A stretch of 64,000 nucleotides of DNA from Tersicoccus phoenicis (GCF_001968835.1 NZ_MRDE01000064.1:115285-179284); one strand, 5' to 3'; counted from the first letter of the stretch, positions 1-9,166 are shown. Notes: generated from the letters alone by a model not told the origin. Translations and numbers: made by a program.

Positions 1-1710
1 AGCCTCGCGGGCCTGCTTCAGGGCCGCGGCCAGCACCGAGGCGGGGATGCCGTCGAGCTTGGTGTCCAGCTGGATCGCGGTGACGAACTCACTCGTACCG
101 GCGACCTTGAAGTCCATGTCGCCGAACGCGTCCTCGGCGCCGAGGATGTCGGTCAGGGCCGCGTACCGGGTCTGACCGTCGACCTCGTCGGACACCAGGC
201 CCATGGCGATACCGGCCACCGGGGCGCGCAACGGCACACCGGCGTTCAGCAGCGACAGGGTCGAGGCGCACACGGACCCCATCGACGTCGAACCGTTGGA
301 GCCGAGCGCCTCGGAGACCTGGCGGATCGCGTAGGGGAACTCCTCACGGGACGGCAGCACCGGCACGATCGCGCGCTCGGCGAGGGCGCCGTGCCCGATC
401 TCGCGCCGCTTGGGCGAACCGACCCGGCCGGTCTCACCGACGGAGAACGGCGGGAAGTTGTAGTTGTGCATGTACCGCTTGCGCTTCACCGGGGACAGCG
501 AGTCGATCTGCTGCTCCAGCTTGAGCATGTTCAGCGTGGTGACGCCCAGGATCTGGGTTTCGCCGCGCTCGAAGATCGCCGAGCCGTGCACCCGCGGGAG
601 CACCTCGACCTCGGCGGTCAGGCTGCGGATGTCGGTCAGGCCGCGGCCGTCGATGCGGACCTGCTCGCGCAGGATCCGCTGCCGGACGACCTTCTTGGTC
701 ACCGCGTTGAACGCACCGGCCACCTCCTTGCCGCGGCCCTCGAACTGCGCACCCTCACCGGCCAGCCGGGCGACGGTGGACTGGACCAGCTCGTCCGAGG
801 CCGCCTCCCGCTCCTGCTTGGCGGCGATGGCGAACACGCGGGCGACGTCGTCGGACGCCTCGGCGGCGACGACGTCGTACACGTCCTGCTCGTAGTCCGT
901 GAAGATCGGCAGCTCGATCGCCGGCTTCTGGGCGCGACCGGCCAGATCGGACTGCGCATCGCACAGCGCGCGGATGAACGGCTTGGCCGCCTCCAGGCCC
1001 TCGGCCACGGTGTCCTCGGTGGGAGCGGGGGCGCCCTGCTCCTTGATCAGCGTCCAGGCGTTGTCGGTGGCCTCCGCCTCGACCATCATGATCGCGACGT
1101 CGTCACCCGCACCGTCGGAGACCATACGGCCCGCCACGACCATGGAGAACACGGCGTTCTCCAGTTCGGAGTGCTTCGGGAACGCGACCCACTGGGCGCC
1201 GCCGGAGCCGTCCGTCACCAGCGCCACGCGGACGCCGCCGATCGGGCCGGAGAACGGGGCACCGGTCAGCTGGGTGGACATGGACGCCGCGTTGATGGCC
1301 ACGGCGTCGTACAGCTCGTCCGGGTTGACGGACATCACGGTGATGACGACCTGGACCTCGTTGCGCAGGCCCTTGGTGAAGGCGGGGCGCAGCGGGCGGT
1401 CGATCAGGCGGCAGGCCAGGACCGCGTCGGTGCTGGGCCGGCCCTCACGCCGGAAGAAGGAACCGGGGATGCGGCCGGCGGCGTACATCCGCTCCTCCAC
1501 GTCCACGGTCAGGGGGAAGAAGTCGAAGCCCTCGCGTGGCGATTTGCCGATCGCGGTGGCCGACAGCATCGACGTGTCGTCGTCGATGTAGACCATCGCC
1601 GACCCGGCGGCCTGCTGGGCCAGCCGTCCGGTCTCGAAGCGGACCGTGCGCTTGCCGTAACGGCCGTTGTCGATGACCGCCTCGGCGTACTTGATCTCGG
1701 GACCCTCCAT
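1..1710 (-). CDS. pnp: polyribonucleotide nucleotidyltransferase (3' end cut by window)
   Basis: PNPase, the phosphate-dependent 3'-to-5' exoribonuclease and 3' polymerase of cytosolic mRNA decay. The first 570 codons are present; the KH and S1 RNA-binding domains that complete the roughly 750-residue family lie beyond the left edge. Seen: first RNase PH core from about residue 10 ([12 protein letters not shown]), the helical linker, then the second RNase PH core with [27 protein letters not shown] and [10 protein letters not shown], the last carrying the family's metal-binding aspartates. The ATG at 1710 follows GGAGGTGA at a normal distance. It lies downstream of rpsO on the same strand, the usual rpsO-pnp pair, with a 323-bp gap holding a hairpin. 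Confidence 0.99.
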   Translation of the reverse strand, partial: MEGPEIKYAEAVIDNGRYGKRTVRFETGRLAQQAAGSAMVYIDDDTSMLSATAIGKSPREGFDFFPLTVDVEERMYAAGRIPGSFFRREGRPSTDAVLACRLIDRPLRPAFTKGLRNEVQVVITVMSVNPDELYDAVAINAASMSTQLTGAPFSGPIGGVRVALVTDGSGGAQWVAFPKHSELENAVFSMVVAGRMVSDGAGDDVAIMMVEAEATDNAWTLIKEQGAPAPTEDTVAEGLEAAKPFIRALCDAQSDLAGRAQKPAIELPIFTDYEQDVYDVVAAEASDDVARVFAIAAKQEREAASDELVQSTVARLAGEGAQFEGRGKEVAGAFNAVTKKVVRQRILREQVRIDGRGLTDIRSLTAEVEVLPRVHGSAIFERGETQILGVTTLNMLKLEQQIDSLSPVKRKRYMHNYNFPPFSVGETGRVGSPKRREIGHGALAERAIVPVLPSREEFPYAIRQVSEALGSNGSTSMGSVCASTLSLLNAGVPLRAPVAGIAMGLVSDEVDGQTRYAALTDILGAEDAFGDMDFKVAGTSEFVTAIQLDTKLDGIPASVLAAALKQAREA

Positions 1711-2033
1711 GAAGGAAAGTCACCTCCGTTTCTGTGATCGTGGCCGCGCCGCCGGCACACGCGGGAGTCCGCGCGTGTGGCACCCGGTCTTCGATCGAGA
1801 TCCCCGGGGCTGATCCGCGTCGTGTGGACGCGGTGTGCCCGGAGATCACTACCGAGGACCGCAGCTGCCGTCCGGGAGCGCTGGCCGGGATGATTTCGGG
1901 TTCCCCCGATCCCGTGTCGGGATCGGAGTGGAACGGGAAAGGCGGCCGGCACCGGTTCCCGGACCGGCGGTGGAGCCGCCGGTCCGGACACGATGGTGTC
2001 CAGCCGCCTTCCAGTGTATCGGTGCGGACGCGC
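1711..2033 (-). other. rpsO-pnp intergenic region
   Basis: This gap separates rpsO from pnp. It holds a strong hairpin (1959-1987, listed separately) about 50 bp after the rpsO stop, and the pnp ribosome-binding site at its other end. I see no coding sequence with family resemblance on either strand and no promoter I would trust. In E. coli the equivalent gap has an attenuating terminator, RNase III processing sites and the second pnp promoter; the same division of labour is an inference here. Confidence 0.6.
1959..1987 (-). terminator. hairpin between rpsO and pnp
   Basis: A perfect 12-bp GC-rich stem (CCGGACCGGCGG paired with CCGCCGGTCCGG) closes a 5-base loop, 46 bp downstream of the rpsO stop codon. 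No T-run follows, which is common for actinobacterial terminators, so it may be an attenuator or an RNA-processing hairpin that sets the rpsO to pnp ratio rather than a full stop. Confidence 0.6.
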
Positions 2034-2303
2034 TCAGCGGCGCAGGCCGAGCCGTTCGATCAGGGACCGGTACCGCGTGATGTCGGTGTCGTGCAGGTAG
2101 GTCAGCAGCCGGCGACGCCGACCGACCAGGGCCATCAGACCACGGCGGGTGTGGTGGTCGTGCTTGTGCACCTTCAGGTGTTCGGTCAGATCCCGTATCC
2201 GCTTGGACAGCAGAGCCACCTGCACCTCCGGCGAACCGGTGTCGCCCTCGGCGGTGGCGTACTCCGTCATGATCTGCTGTTTGGTGGCGGCATCGAGTGC
2301 CAT
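2034..2303 (-). CDS. rpsO: 30S ribosomal protein S15
   Basis: S15 binds 16S rRNA early in small-subunit assembly. The 89-residue length is exactly typical. The family signature is present: [15 protein letters not shown], the [11 protein letters not shown] loop and the RRRRLLTYL motif. The ATG at 2303 follows AGGAG at good spacing. It is the gene upstream of pnp, and in many bacteria S15 represses its own translation by binding its leader; I did not find a clear leader structure here. Confidence 0.99.
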   Translation of the reverse strand: MALDAATKQQIMTEYATAEGDTGSPEVQVALLSKRIRDLTEHLKVHKHDHHTRRGLMALVGRRRRLLTYLHDTDITRYRSLIERLGLRR

Positions 2304-2540
2304 GGATAACTCCTGTCGAGTCAGTACCGTGTCAGGTCGGGTGCCGGGCCGGACGGCACGTCACCACGCGGGCGACGAAGCGGGCCGAGAACGGCGCGGG
2401 CCCGGCAACCACGGACTGCAGCCGGACCCAGCGAACCAGTCTACCAGCGCAGGGGTACCCGTCAGCACCGGTCCAGTCGGGAGAGCTTTGGGCACCGTTG
2501 CCTGTTGAAGGTCTCGTCGTCCTCGACCTCGGAGTCACTC

Positions 2541-3716
2541 ATGCGCCGGACCATGACCATCCTTGCCACCACCCTGGCCCTCGCCCTGGCCGGCGGCGCA
2601 ACCGCCGCCCCCGCCCAGGCCAGCACCCGTCATCCCGCCCCGGGCAGCCCCACGCCCGTCACCGCAGCGAACCTGCTCACCCCGCTGTCCGTCGCCACCG
2701 GACGCGGCTCATCGGTCCTGTTCAGCCAGAACTTCAGCGGCACACTGAGCCGGACGGACGCCCGCGGCACGGTACGCACCGTGTACCAGTCCCGCACCCC
2801 CGGCGCGGAGGTGGGGGCGGTGTCCTACCGCTTCGGAACCACCTTCTTCGCCGAGAACACGGGAGCCGGACCGGACCCGGCGCCCAACACCGGGCTGATC
2901 AGGTCGATCTCGGGGGACGGCAAGGTCCGCACCCTGGCCGACGTCGCGGTCCACGAGGCCAGACGCAATCCCGACGGCAACGTCAGGTACGGCTTCCGGG
3001 ACGTGTCCGCCTCCTGCCGGGCCCAGCTGCCCGCCGCAGTGCCGGGCGCCTACCGGGGCGAGGTCGACTCCCACCCGTACGCCACCGAACCGGTCGGCGA
3101 CGAGGTGTTCGTCGCCGACGCGGGCGGCAACGACATCGTCGCCGTCAACCGGTGGACCCACCGGGTTCGCACGGTCGCCGTGCTGCCGCCGTCGGTCACC
3201 CGGGTCACCGCGGCGATCGCCGCGGGCATCGGCCTGCCGGCCTGCACGATCGGTCACGACTACTACTTCGAGCCGGTGCCGACGGGCGTCAAGCGAGGCT
3301 GGGACGGCTGGCTCTACGTCTCCACCCTGCCGGGCGGCCCGGAAGGCCCGGCTCTGGGCGCCCGCGGCGTGGTGTATCGGGTCAACCCGTGGAACGGTCG
3401 CGTCCAGCGCTTCGCGGCCGGCCTGCTCTCGCCCACCGGCCTCGCGTTCAGCCCGCGCGGCGACCTGTACGTCGCGGAACTGTTCGCCGGGCGGGTCTCG
3501 GTGATCCCGCGCGGCTCGCACACCGCACGGCCGTACGCGTCGGTGCCGTTGCCGGCCGATGTGGCGGTGAAGGGCGGCACGCTGTACGTGAGCACCAACG
3601 CGCTGCCGGCCGAGGGCGCTCCTCCCGCCGGGCAGCTCGTCTCGTTCCGGCTCGGCCGGGACCGCGACGGCCATGACCAGGACGGCCAGGTCGGGCCGAA
3701 CCAGGACGCCGACTGA
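2541..3716 (+). CDS. secreted ScyD/ScyE-family beta-propeller protein
   Basis: Exported protein of 391 residues resembling the ScyD/ScyE family (NHL-like beta-propeller), named after scytonemin genes but widespread in actinobacteria with no assigned reaction. A Sec signal peptide is clear: MRRTMTILATT, a hydrophobic stretch, then an APAQA-type cleavage region near residue 27. Propeller-like repeats follow, such as GNDIVAVNRWTHRVRTV and GVVYRVNPWNGRVQRFAAGL-type strands ending with SPTGLAFSPRGDLYVAE. I start at ATG 2541 because GGAG sits 6 bases upstream; a TTG 12 codons earlier would put charged residues ahead of the signal peptide. It converges on ribF. The C-terminal tail is Asp/Gln-rich. 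Confidence 0.8.
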   Translation: MRRTMTILATTLALALAGGATAAPAQASTRHPAPGSPTPVTAANLLTPLSVATGRGSSVLFSQNFSGTLSRTDARGTVRTVYQSRTPGAEVGAVSYRFGTTFFAENTGAGPDPAPNTGLIRSISGDGKVRTLADVAVHEARRNPDGNVRYGFRDVSASCRAQLPAAVPGAYRGEVDSHPYATEPVGDEVFVADAGGNDIVAVNRWTHRVRTVAVLPPSVTRVTAAIAAGIGLPACTIGHDYYFEPVPTGVKRGWDGWLYVSTLPGGPEGPALGARGVVYRVNPWNGRVQRFAAGLLSPTGLAFSPRGDLYVAELFAGRVSVIPRGSHTARPYASVPLPADVAVKGGTLYVSTNALPAEGAPPAGQLVSFRLGRDRDGHDQDGQVGPNQDAD

Positions 3717-3756
3717 GGCCCCGCCCCGCGCGGGGGCCCGGGTGATCGAGCAGCGC

Positions 3757-3785
3757 CCCGGTCACGCCCGCTGGGCGTGACCGGG
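3757..3785. terminator. bidirectional terminator hairpin
   Basis: A perfect 13-bp stem (CCCGGTCACGCCC with GGGCGTGACCGGG) closes a 3-base loop between the convergent ScyD-like gene and ribF. It overlaps the last codons and stop of ribF (stop at 3762-3764), so the terminator is partly encoded within the ribF reading frame and can serve both strands. Confidence 0.75.
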
Positions 3786-4778
3786 CGTCCGCGCGCCGTG
3801 CAGCACCGTCCGGGTCGCCGCGATGTCCAGGTGCATCTGCTCGATCAGCGCGTCGACGCCGGCGTACGCGACCATCCCCCGCAGCCGGTGAACGAACTCG
3901 ACGGCCACCCGCTGGTCGTAGAGGTCGAACACGTCGACGTCCTCGCCGGCCGGCCGGTCGATGACGTGCGCCTCCACCTGTCGGCTGACGCCCTCGAAGG
4001 TCGGGTTGGAGCCCACCGAGATCGCCGCGGGCCAGCGATCGCCCCGCGCATCGACGAGCCACCCCGCGTACACCCCGTCGGCGGGGATGTAGCCGACGGC
4101 GTCCGGGTCCAGGTTCGCGGTCGGGAAGCCGAGCGCCCGGCCGCGCGCGGCACCGTGCACCACCAGCCCCCGCACGCGATGCGGCCGACCCAGCACGGTG
4201 GCAGCCGTGCGGACGTCGCCCGCGTCCAGGGCCTCCCGGATCCAGGTCGAGGAGCAGCGTCGTTCCCGGCCCGCGTCGGCCGGGTCGTCCGGGTCGCCGA
4301 TACCGAACTGGTACTCCTCGATGACGGTGACGTCGACGTCGTGGGCGGCACCGAGCCGCTCCATCAGCGCCCGGTCCCCGGCGTTCCCCCGGCCCCACCG
4401 CACGTCGTGCCCGACGACGACGGCCCGCGCGCCCAGCGTGTCGAGGAAGACGCCGGTGACGAAATCCTCGGCGGTGGTCTGCGCCAGCTCGGCCGTGTAG
4501 TGCATCACCAGCACGGCGTCGACGCCGAGATCGGCCAGCGCCTCCAGCCGGTCGGCCAGGCCCATGATCAGGGTCGGCGCACTCTCGGGACGGTGCACGG
4601 TGGCCGGGTGCGGATCGAAGGTGACGACGACGGCGGGCAGCCCCCGGTCACGGGCCTGCCGCACCAGTTCCGCGATCACCTGCTGATGGCCGCGGTGCAC
4701 GCCGTCGAAGTTGCCGATGGTCACCACGCTGGGTCCGAACCCGGCGGGAACCTCGGCGAGGCCAGGGAAATACTGCAC
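3762..4778 (-). CDS. ribF: bifunctional riboflavin kinase / FAD synthetase
   Basis: Makes FMN from riboflavin plus ATP, then FAD from FMN plus ATP, in the cytosol. The 338-residue length is normal for the bifunctional form. The N-terminal nucleotidyltransferase domain shows GNFDGVHRGH at residues 22-31, TFDPHP, and SSTWIREAL near residue 180; the C-terminal kinase domain shows GFPTANL, PADGVYAGW and GSNPTFEG. The gene sits downstream of truB in the core order, as in mycobacteria, but here a DUF4345 gene, a GNAT and two membrane genes lie between. Confidence 0.98.
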   Translation of the reverse strand: MQYFPGLAEVPAGFGPSVVTIGNFDGVHRGHQQVIAELVRQARDRGLPAVVVTFDPHPATVHRPESAPTLIMGLADRLEALADLGVDAVLVMHYTAELAQTTAEDFVTGVFLDTLGARAVVVGHDVRWGRGNAGDRALMERLGAAHDVDVTVIEEYQFGIGDPDDPADAGRERRCSSTWIREALDAGDVRTAATVLGRPHRVRGLVVHGAARGRALGFPTANLDPDAVGYIPADGVYAGWLVDARGDRWPAAISVGSNPTFEGVSRQVEAHVIDRPAGEDVDVFDLYDQRVAVEFVHRLRGMVAYAGVDALIEQMHLDIAATRTVLHGARTPGHAQRA

Positions 4779-4824
4779 GCGTGTGTTCTCCTTCGGGCGC
4801 CCCCGATCCGGGGGCGCAGGGCGG

Positions 4825-5421
4825 TCAGCGGCCGGCGGCCAGGGACCGTTTCAGGTCGACGGTCTTGGTGATCCACCGGTGCCAGACCAGCAGGGCCGCG
4901 GGGAACGCCAGCTCGAGGATCATCAGGACGATCATCAGCCAGTGCGGCGTCGCCCCGACGATCGCCCACGAGATCACCCGGCCGACACCGCCGAAGAAGA
5001 CCATCATGCAGACCAGCCAGAGCACCGTGACCCACTGGAACTTCACGGCGATGGCGATGAACGCGGCGCCGACCCCGATCTGCTGGGCGGCGAAGAACCG
5101 GAACTGGCTCTCCAGGGTGGGATCGAAAGGACCGGTCGCCGCGTTCGGCAGGCCGTGCGTGCCGGCCAGGAGGAACCAGGCGCCGACCACCACCAGCACC
5201 ACGCCCACGCCGATGACGACGGCGCGGAAGGTGCCCCAGTCCGAGCCCGGACGGTTCTCGCCGGCGCGGCCCGGTGTCCTGTCACCCGGTGTCCGGCCGC
5301 GGGTGTCACGCCCTCGGGTGTCGCGGCCCCGGGTGTCGCGGCCCCGACGCTCCCCCGCGCCCGGGCCGGCGCCGCCCTGCGGTTCCTCGATCGGTCCGGG
5401 ACGGGCCTGGTTCTCACTCAC
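4825..5421 (-). CDS. DUF4345-like membrane protein
   Basis: A 198-residue integral membrane protein of unknown function. After a charged cytosolic N-terminus of about 65 residues, four hydrophobic segments follow (VVIGVGVVLVVVGAWFLL; FAAQQIGVGAAFIAIAV; VLWLVCMMVFFGGVG; WLMIVLMILELAFPAALLVW), the pattern of DUF4345. The N-terminal tail contains four near-identical GRDTR units encoded by 15-bp tandem repeats around 5290-5350. I chose the GTG at 5421 (VSENQARPG) because longer frames add only low-complexity sequence; a weak GAGG lies upstream. It lies between ribF and the truB operon on the same strand. Confidence 0.65.
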   Translation of the reverse strand: MSENQARPGPIEEPQGGAGPGAGERRGRDTRGRDTRGRDTRGRTPGDRTPGRAGENRPGSDWGTFRAVVIGVGVVLVVVGAWFLLAGTHGLPNAATGPFDPTLESQFRFFAAQQIGVGAAFIAIAVKFQWVTVLWLVCMMVFFGGVGRVISWAIVGATPHWLMIVLMILELAFPAALLVWHRWITKTVDLKRSLAAGR

Positions 5422-5470
5422 GCTGCTGCCTCGATTCGTGGCCGGGAGGGGCCCGTCGGAACTGGTGCGC

Positions 5471-6133
5471 TCACAGTTTCTCACGTGGCGCTTCGCCGGG
5501 CGCCGCGGGACGAGCCGGCCCGCCGTCAGCGCCGTCACCGGCGGCACCGCCGTCACCGGCGGCACCGGGGTCAGCGCCGTCACCGGCACGGAGGCTGAGC
5601 AGCCACACGTCGACCGGATCCCCGCGCAGGCTCGCGAAGTCGGGCAGTTCGGCCCGGAAGGTGAAGCCCAGCCGCCGAGCCAGGGCCAGGCTGGCGTGGT
5701 TGCCGACGTAGGCCTGCCAGTAGAGGGTGCGCATGCCGAGGCCCTCGACCGCGTAGTCGATCAGCAGGAGGCAGGCCGCGGTGCCGATGCCTCGGCCGCG
5801 GGCGGCGGGCCCAATGTTGATCCCGACGTCCGCGGTGGTGGCCCGGAAGGCGTGCAGGCCCACGGTGCCGAGCAGCGCGTCGTCGTCCGTGTCGGCCACG
5901 GCGAACACGTGGTTGGTGCCGTCCCGCCAACCGTCCGGCACGGTGTGGTGCAGATACGTCAGGGCGTCGTCGGGGGTGTAATCCAGCGGGACCGGGACGA
6001 ATCGGCGCGTGGCCTCGTCGCGGCAGTTCTCCACCAGTGCCGGGACGTCGTCCTCCCGCAAGGCGCGCAGCCGCACGGTCGGCCCCTCGATCAGGGGCGC
6101 CACCGGGGCGGGTCGCGGGGAGGTCTCAGGCAC
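5471..6133 (-). CDS. GNAT family N-acetyltransferase (RimJ/RimL type)
   Basis: Acetyl-CoA-dependent acyltransferase of the RimJ/RimL type, substrate unknown. Seen: VRLRALREDDVPALVENC at the start of the fold, LLGTVGLHAF, the acetyl-CoA loop ARGRGIGTAA, and the ALARRLGFTFRAEL end of the domain. The last 30 residues are a Gly/Asp/Ala-rich tail (GDGADPGAAGDGGAAGDG) from short tandem repeats. The GTG at 6133 overlaps the stop of the upstream membrane gene by 8 bases, making it the last gene of a truB-led unit with translational coupling. Length 220 residues. Confidence 0.85.
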   Translation of the reverse strand: MPETSPRPAPVAPLIEGPTVRLRALREDDVPALVENCRDEATRRFVPVPLDYTPDDALTYLHHTVPDGWRDGTNHVFAVADTDDDALLGTVGLHAFRATTADVGINIGPAARGRGIGTAACLLLIDYAVEGLGMRTLYWQAYVGNHASLALARRLGFTFRAELPDFASLRGDPVDVWLLSLRAGDGADPGAAGDGGAAGDGADGGPARPAAPGEAPREKL

Positions 6134-6602
6134 CGTCGCCACCCCGCCGCGGCTCCGTCGTCGTCCCCCGGGCCGTCCCGCTCTCCGCGCGCCGGGCCCG
6201 GCCGGGCCGGTTCCGGTGCAGCCACCACAGCCCGACGATCGGCAGCACCAGCGGCACGAAACCGTAGCCGCGGCCGAAGGCGGACCACACGGTGTCGTGC
6301 GGCAGTGCGGTCGGGTCGAGCACGCTGAGCAGCCCGACCGCGAGTACCCCGACCAGCTCGATGCCGACCGCGACGACGGCCGCGGTCCAGGAACCAGGCC
6401 GGCGGGAGGCCAGGCACACGGTGGCGACGATGTACACGGCCGCGGCGAAGGCGGACAGCAGGTAGGCCAGCGGCGCGTCCGCGAATTTCGTGGCGATCTG
6501 GAAAGTGGCACGCGCGGAGGCGGCGAGGGCGAAGATCGCGTAGACGGCGATGACCAGCCGCCCGGGCCCGGACGCTTTCGAAGTGCGGGGTGCTTCGTTC
6601 AC
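6126..6602 (-). CDS. four-helix membrane protein, function unknown
   Basis: A 158-residue protein with about four transmembrane segments (VIAVYAIFALAASARATFQI; LAYLLSAFAAAVYIVATVCL; AVVAVGIELVGVLAVGLLS; FVPLVLPIVGLWWLH) and a basic C-terminal tail. Proteins of this shape are conserved next to truB-like loci in actinobacteria, without assigned function. The GTG start shares its last bases with the upstream stop in a GTGA overlap (6599-6602), and its own stop overlaps the GNAT start, so the three are very probably cotranslated. Confidence 0.7.
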   Translation of the reverse strand: MNEAPRTSKASGPGRLVIAVYAIFALAASARATFQIATKFADAPLAYLLSAFAAAVYIVATVCLASRRPGSWTAAVVAVGIELVGVLAVGLLSVLDPTALPHDTVWSAFGRGYGFVPLVLPIVGLWWLHRNRPGRARRAESGTARGTTTEPRRGGDGA

Positions 6603-6967
6603 AGGCCGCCCCGTCCTTCCCAGATCTGCAGCATGCGGGCCATCATGACGAACACGGTCACGCCCACGGCGGCGAGCACGAGGGTGCTCCACCGGGTGCG
6701 CTCGACCAACGACCAGTACACCGCCGCGGGCGGGATGAGGGCGGCGGTGATCAGGTAGCCCCAGTACTCCCAGGGGGCACCGCGCGGGCCGGCGCCGAGG
6801 ACCGAGCCGATGATCGCGGCGACGACGACGACGAGCAGCACCAGTTCGACGGCCAGCACGGAGAAGACGGTCAGGTTGTCCGGGATGCGGCCGCGGACCC
6901 CCTCGACTACGCACACGGCCGTGGAGAACAGGCCCACCACGGTGGTCAGCCAGAACAGGACGCTCAT
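6599..6967 (-). CDS. small membrane protein, function unknown
   Basis: A 122-residue protein with four predicted transmembrane helices (FWLTTVVGLFSTAVCVVEGV; VFSVLAVELVLLVVVVAAII; YLITAALIPPAAVYW; TLVLAAVGVTVFVMMARM) and an EGRGGL tail. I do not recognise a named family. Its ATG overlaps the truB stop (ATGA, 6964-6967) and its stop overlaps the next start, so it is translated as part of the truB unit. The paired membrane genes may form one complex, which is inference from coupling only. Confidence 0.7.
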   Translation of the reverse strand: MSVLFWLTTVVGLFSTAVCVVEGVRGRIPDNLTVFSVLAVELVLLVVVVAAIIGSVLGAGPRGAPWEYWGYLITAALIPPAAVYWSLVERTRWSTLVLAAVGVTVFVMMARMLQIWEGRGGL

Positions 6968-7959
6968 CGCGGTCCGGATTCCGGGGAGATGCGCGGGCCG
7001 TTCGTGCTCCCGTCGTCCTTCGGTGCGGCCGGGTCCGGATCGACGAGGACGAGCGCCGGGCGGGCGGATCGCCCGTCGTCCTGCACGACGGCGGCGAGCC
7101 GGCCGTCCTCGGTCCGTGCGGCCACGGTCCCGGGAACCGGCCCGGGCCCGAGCCGACGCCCGTGCGCCAGTTCGGTGACCTCGGCGGCGCCCACGGTGCG
7201 GCTCGGCAGCACGGCGGCGGCAGCGGCACCGGCGTCGATCAGTCGCAGCGTCCCGTCGAGCGCCCGGTCCGCCTCGAGCTGGTCGAGGGTGGCGGCGTCC
7301 TCGATCCGGAACGGTCCGACGGCCAGGCGGCGCAACCGGGTCAGGTGGCCCCCCACACCCAGTGCCGCGCCGAGGTCCCGGGCGAGGGCTCGCACGTACG
7401 TTCCCGAAGAGCAGTCCACCTCGACGTCGACGTCGAGAACGGGGACCCCGTCCGCCTCGGTCGCGTGCAGCCGCTCGACCGTGAACCGGGAGACGGTGAC
7501 CGGGCGGGCGGCCAACGTGACCTCCTCACCGTCGCGCACCCGCTTGTAGGCGCGCTGCCCGTTGACCTTGATGGCGCTGACGGCGCTGGGGACCTGCTCG
7601 ATGGCGCCGGTCAGGGCAGCCACCCCGGCACGAACGGCCGCTTCGGTGACCCCGTCGGTCCCGACCGCGGCGACGATCTCGCCCTCGGCGTCGTCGGTCA
7701 CGGTCGCCTGGCCGAGCCGGATGGTCGCCGCGTAGCTCTTCGGGGTTCCGACGACGTAGGTGAGCAGTTTCGTAGCCCGGTTCACGCCCAGCACGAGCAC
7801 GCCGGTGGCCATGGGGTCCAGGGTGCCGGCGTGGCCGACCCGGCGGGTGCCGGCGAGGCGGCGCATCCGGCCGACGACGTCGTGGCTGGTCCAGCCGTCC
7901 GGCTTGTCCACCAGCACGAATCCGTCACGGGACTCGTGGGGGTTTCCGGGCGCTGGCAC
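6964..7959 (-). CDS. truB: tRNA pseudouridine(55) synthase TruB
   Basis: Isomerises U55 in the T-loop of tRNAs to pseudouridine. The catalytic motif GHAGTLDPMATGVL places the nucleophilic aspartate at residue 48; KPDGWTSHDVV precedes it and the YVRALARDLG motif follows. Length 331, with the longer C-terminal segment typical of actinobacterial TruB. Start is the GTG at 7959, 39 bp from a divergent aminotransferase; a TAGGAT -10-like element lies 7 bases upstream and there is no Shine-Dalgarno, so the transcript may be leaderless. Two membrane genes and a GNAT follow by overlapping codons. Confidence 0.98.
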   Translation of the reverse strand: MPAPGNPHESRDGFVLVDKPDGWTSHDVVGRMRRLAGTRRVGHAGTLDPMATGVLVLGVNRATKLLTYVVGTPKSYAATIRLGQATVTDDAEGEIVAAVGTDGVTEAAVRAGVAALTGAIEQVPSAVSAIKVNGQRAYKRVRDGEEVTLAARPVTVSRFTVERLHATEADGVPVLDVDVEVDCSSGTYVRALARDLGAALGVGGHLTRLRRLAVGPFRIEDAATLDQLEADRALDGTLRLIDAGAAAAAVLPSRTVGAAEVTELAHGRRLGPGPVPGTVAARTEDGRLAAVVQDDGRSARPALVLVDPDPAAPKDDGSTNGPRISPESGPR

Positions 7960-7966
7960 GCAGACG

Positions 7967-7992
7967 ATCCTACCGCCACGTCACCCTAGACT
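7967..7992. promoter_or_regulatory. divergent leaderless-type promoters (truB / aminotransferase)
   Basis: Within the 39 bp between truB and the aminotransferase gene, a minus-strand TAGGAT (7972-7967) lies 7 bases from the truB GTG and a plus-strand TAGACT (7987-7992) lies 6 bases from the aminotransferase ATG. Neither start has a Shine-Dalgarno. This spacing would place both transcription starts at or next to the start codon. The -35 boxes are not convincing, so this is a proposal. Confidence 0.4.
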
Positions 7993-7998
7993 GGCCGC

Positions 7999-9141
7999 AT
8001 GCCCGCCCTGGCCGCGCATGTGCGCACCGTTCCACCGAACCTGATCCGCGAGATCACGCAGGCCGCCTGGGCCACCGGAGACGCCGTCGTCCTCTCGATC
8101 GGGGAACCGGGTTTCCCGACCGACGAGCACGTGCTGCGGGCGGCCATCGAGACGTACGAACGGGACGAGACCTTCTACACCCCGAACGCGGGGCTGCTCC
8201 CGCTGCGGCAGGCCTTCGCCGACCGGGTCAACGCGCAGCAGGGCCTGCACCTGGACCCGTCCCGCATCTACGTCGTCACCGGGGCTCAGCAGGGTCTGCA
8301 CCTGGCGATGAGCCTGACCCTGGACGCCGGCGACGAGGTGCTGGTCCCCGACCCCGGTTACCCGACGTTCATGATGACCGCGTCGCTGGTGCACGCGGTG
8401 CCGGTGCGGTACCGGCTGCGGCCCGAGGACGGGTTCGCGCCGCGGGTGGCGGATCTTGAGGCGCTGGTGACGCCGGCGACCCGGGCGATCGTGCTGAACT
8501 CCCCGTCGAACCCGCTGGGCGCGGTGTTCGACCCGCCGACGGTGCGGGCGTTGATGGACTTCGCGGTCGAGCACGACCTGTGGGTGATCTCGGACGAGTG
8601 CTACGAGGCGTTCACGTACGACGGCGTCGAGCACGTCAGCCCGCTGCGGTACGACACCGACCACCGCGTGATCGTCTGCCACACCCTGTCCAAGACGTAC
8701 GGGCTGACCGGGCTGCGGATCGGGGCGCTGGTCGTACCGCCCGGGACGGCGGCCCGGATCGACCCGGTGATGGAGGCCGTCGTCTCGTGCGTGAACCCGG
8801 CGGTCCAGCACGCGGCCGTCGCGGCCCTGACCGGGCCACAACGGTACATCGACACCGTCCGTGCCCACTACCGGGTCAACCGGGACACCGCGCAACGACT
8901 GCTGGCGGCGCGGGGGTACCCGTTCCTGCCGGCCACCGGCGCGTTCTACCTGTGGGTCGACGTGAGCGCCGTCAGCGGGGGCGACGTGCGGGCGTGGTGC
9001 CACCGGCTCCTCGCCGAGCACCGGGTCGCCCTGGCCCCGGGCACGGCGTTCGGGCCGAGCGGTGAGGGCTGGGCGAGGGTCGCGCTGTGCGGCTCGACGG
9101 ACGCCCTCGTCGAAGGCCTCTCCCGCCTGCCCGCGCCGTGA
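7999..9141 (+). CDS. class I/II PLP-dependent aminotransferase
   Basis: Fold-type I aminotransferase, 380 residues, close in shape to aspartate/alanine-type enzymes. The PLP lysine is in SKTYGLTGLRIG (Lys232); the substrate-carboxylate loop is NSPSNPLG (about 167-174), and the PLP-ring aspartate is in ISDECYEAF (Asp199). Substrate cannot be read from sequence. It is the only plus-strand gene between truB and rbfA, ending 25 bp before the rbfA stop. Confidence 0.92.
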   Translation: MPALAAHVRTVPPNLIREITQAAWATGDAVVLSIGEPGFPTDEHVLRAAIETYERDETFYTPNAGLLPLRQAFADRVNAQQGLHLDPSRIYVVTGAQQGLHLAMSLTLDAGDEVLVPDPGYPTFMMTASLVHAVPVRYRLRPEDGFAPRVADLEALVTPATRAIVLNSPSNPLGAVFDPPTVRALMDFAVEHDLWVISDECYEAFTYDGVEHVSPLRYDTDHRVIVCHTLSKTYGLTGLRIGALVVPPGTAARIDPVMEAVVSCVNPAVQHAAVAALTGPQRYIDTVRAHYRVNRDTAQRLLAARGYPFLPATGAFYLWVDVSAVSGGDVRAWCHRLLAEHRVALAPGTAFGPSGEGWARVALCGSTDALVEGLSRLPAP

Positions 9142-9166
9142 CGCTCGCCGGCGAGGAACGACGGGC

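Noticed and set aside
2505..2540. Earlier TTG start of the ScyD-like gene
   Set aside because: It would put MKVSSSSTSES ahead of the signal peptide, and the GGAG-spaced ATG at 2541 is better.
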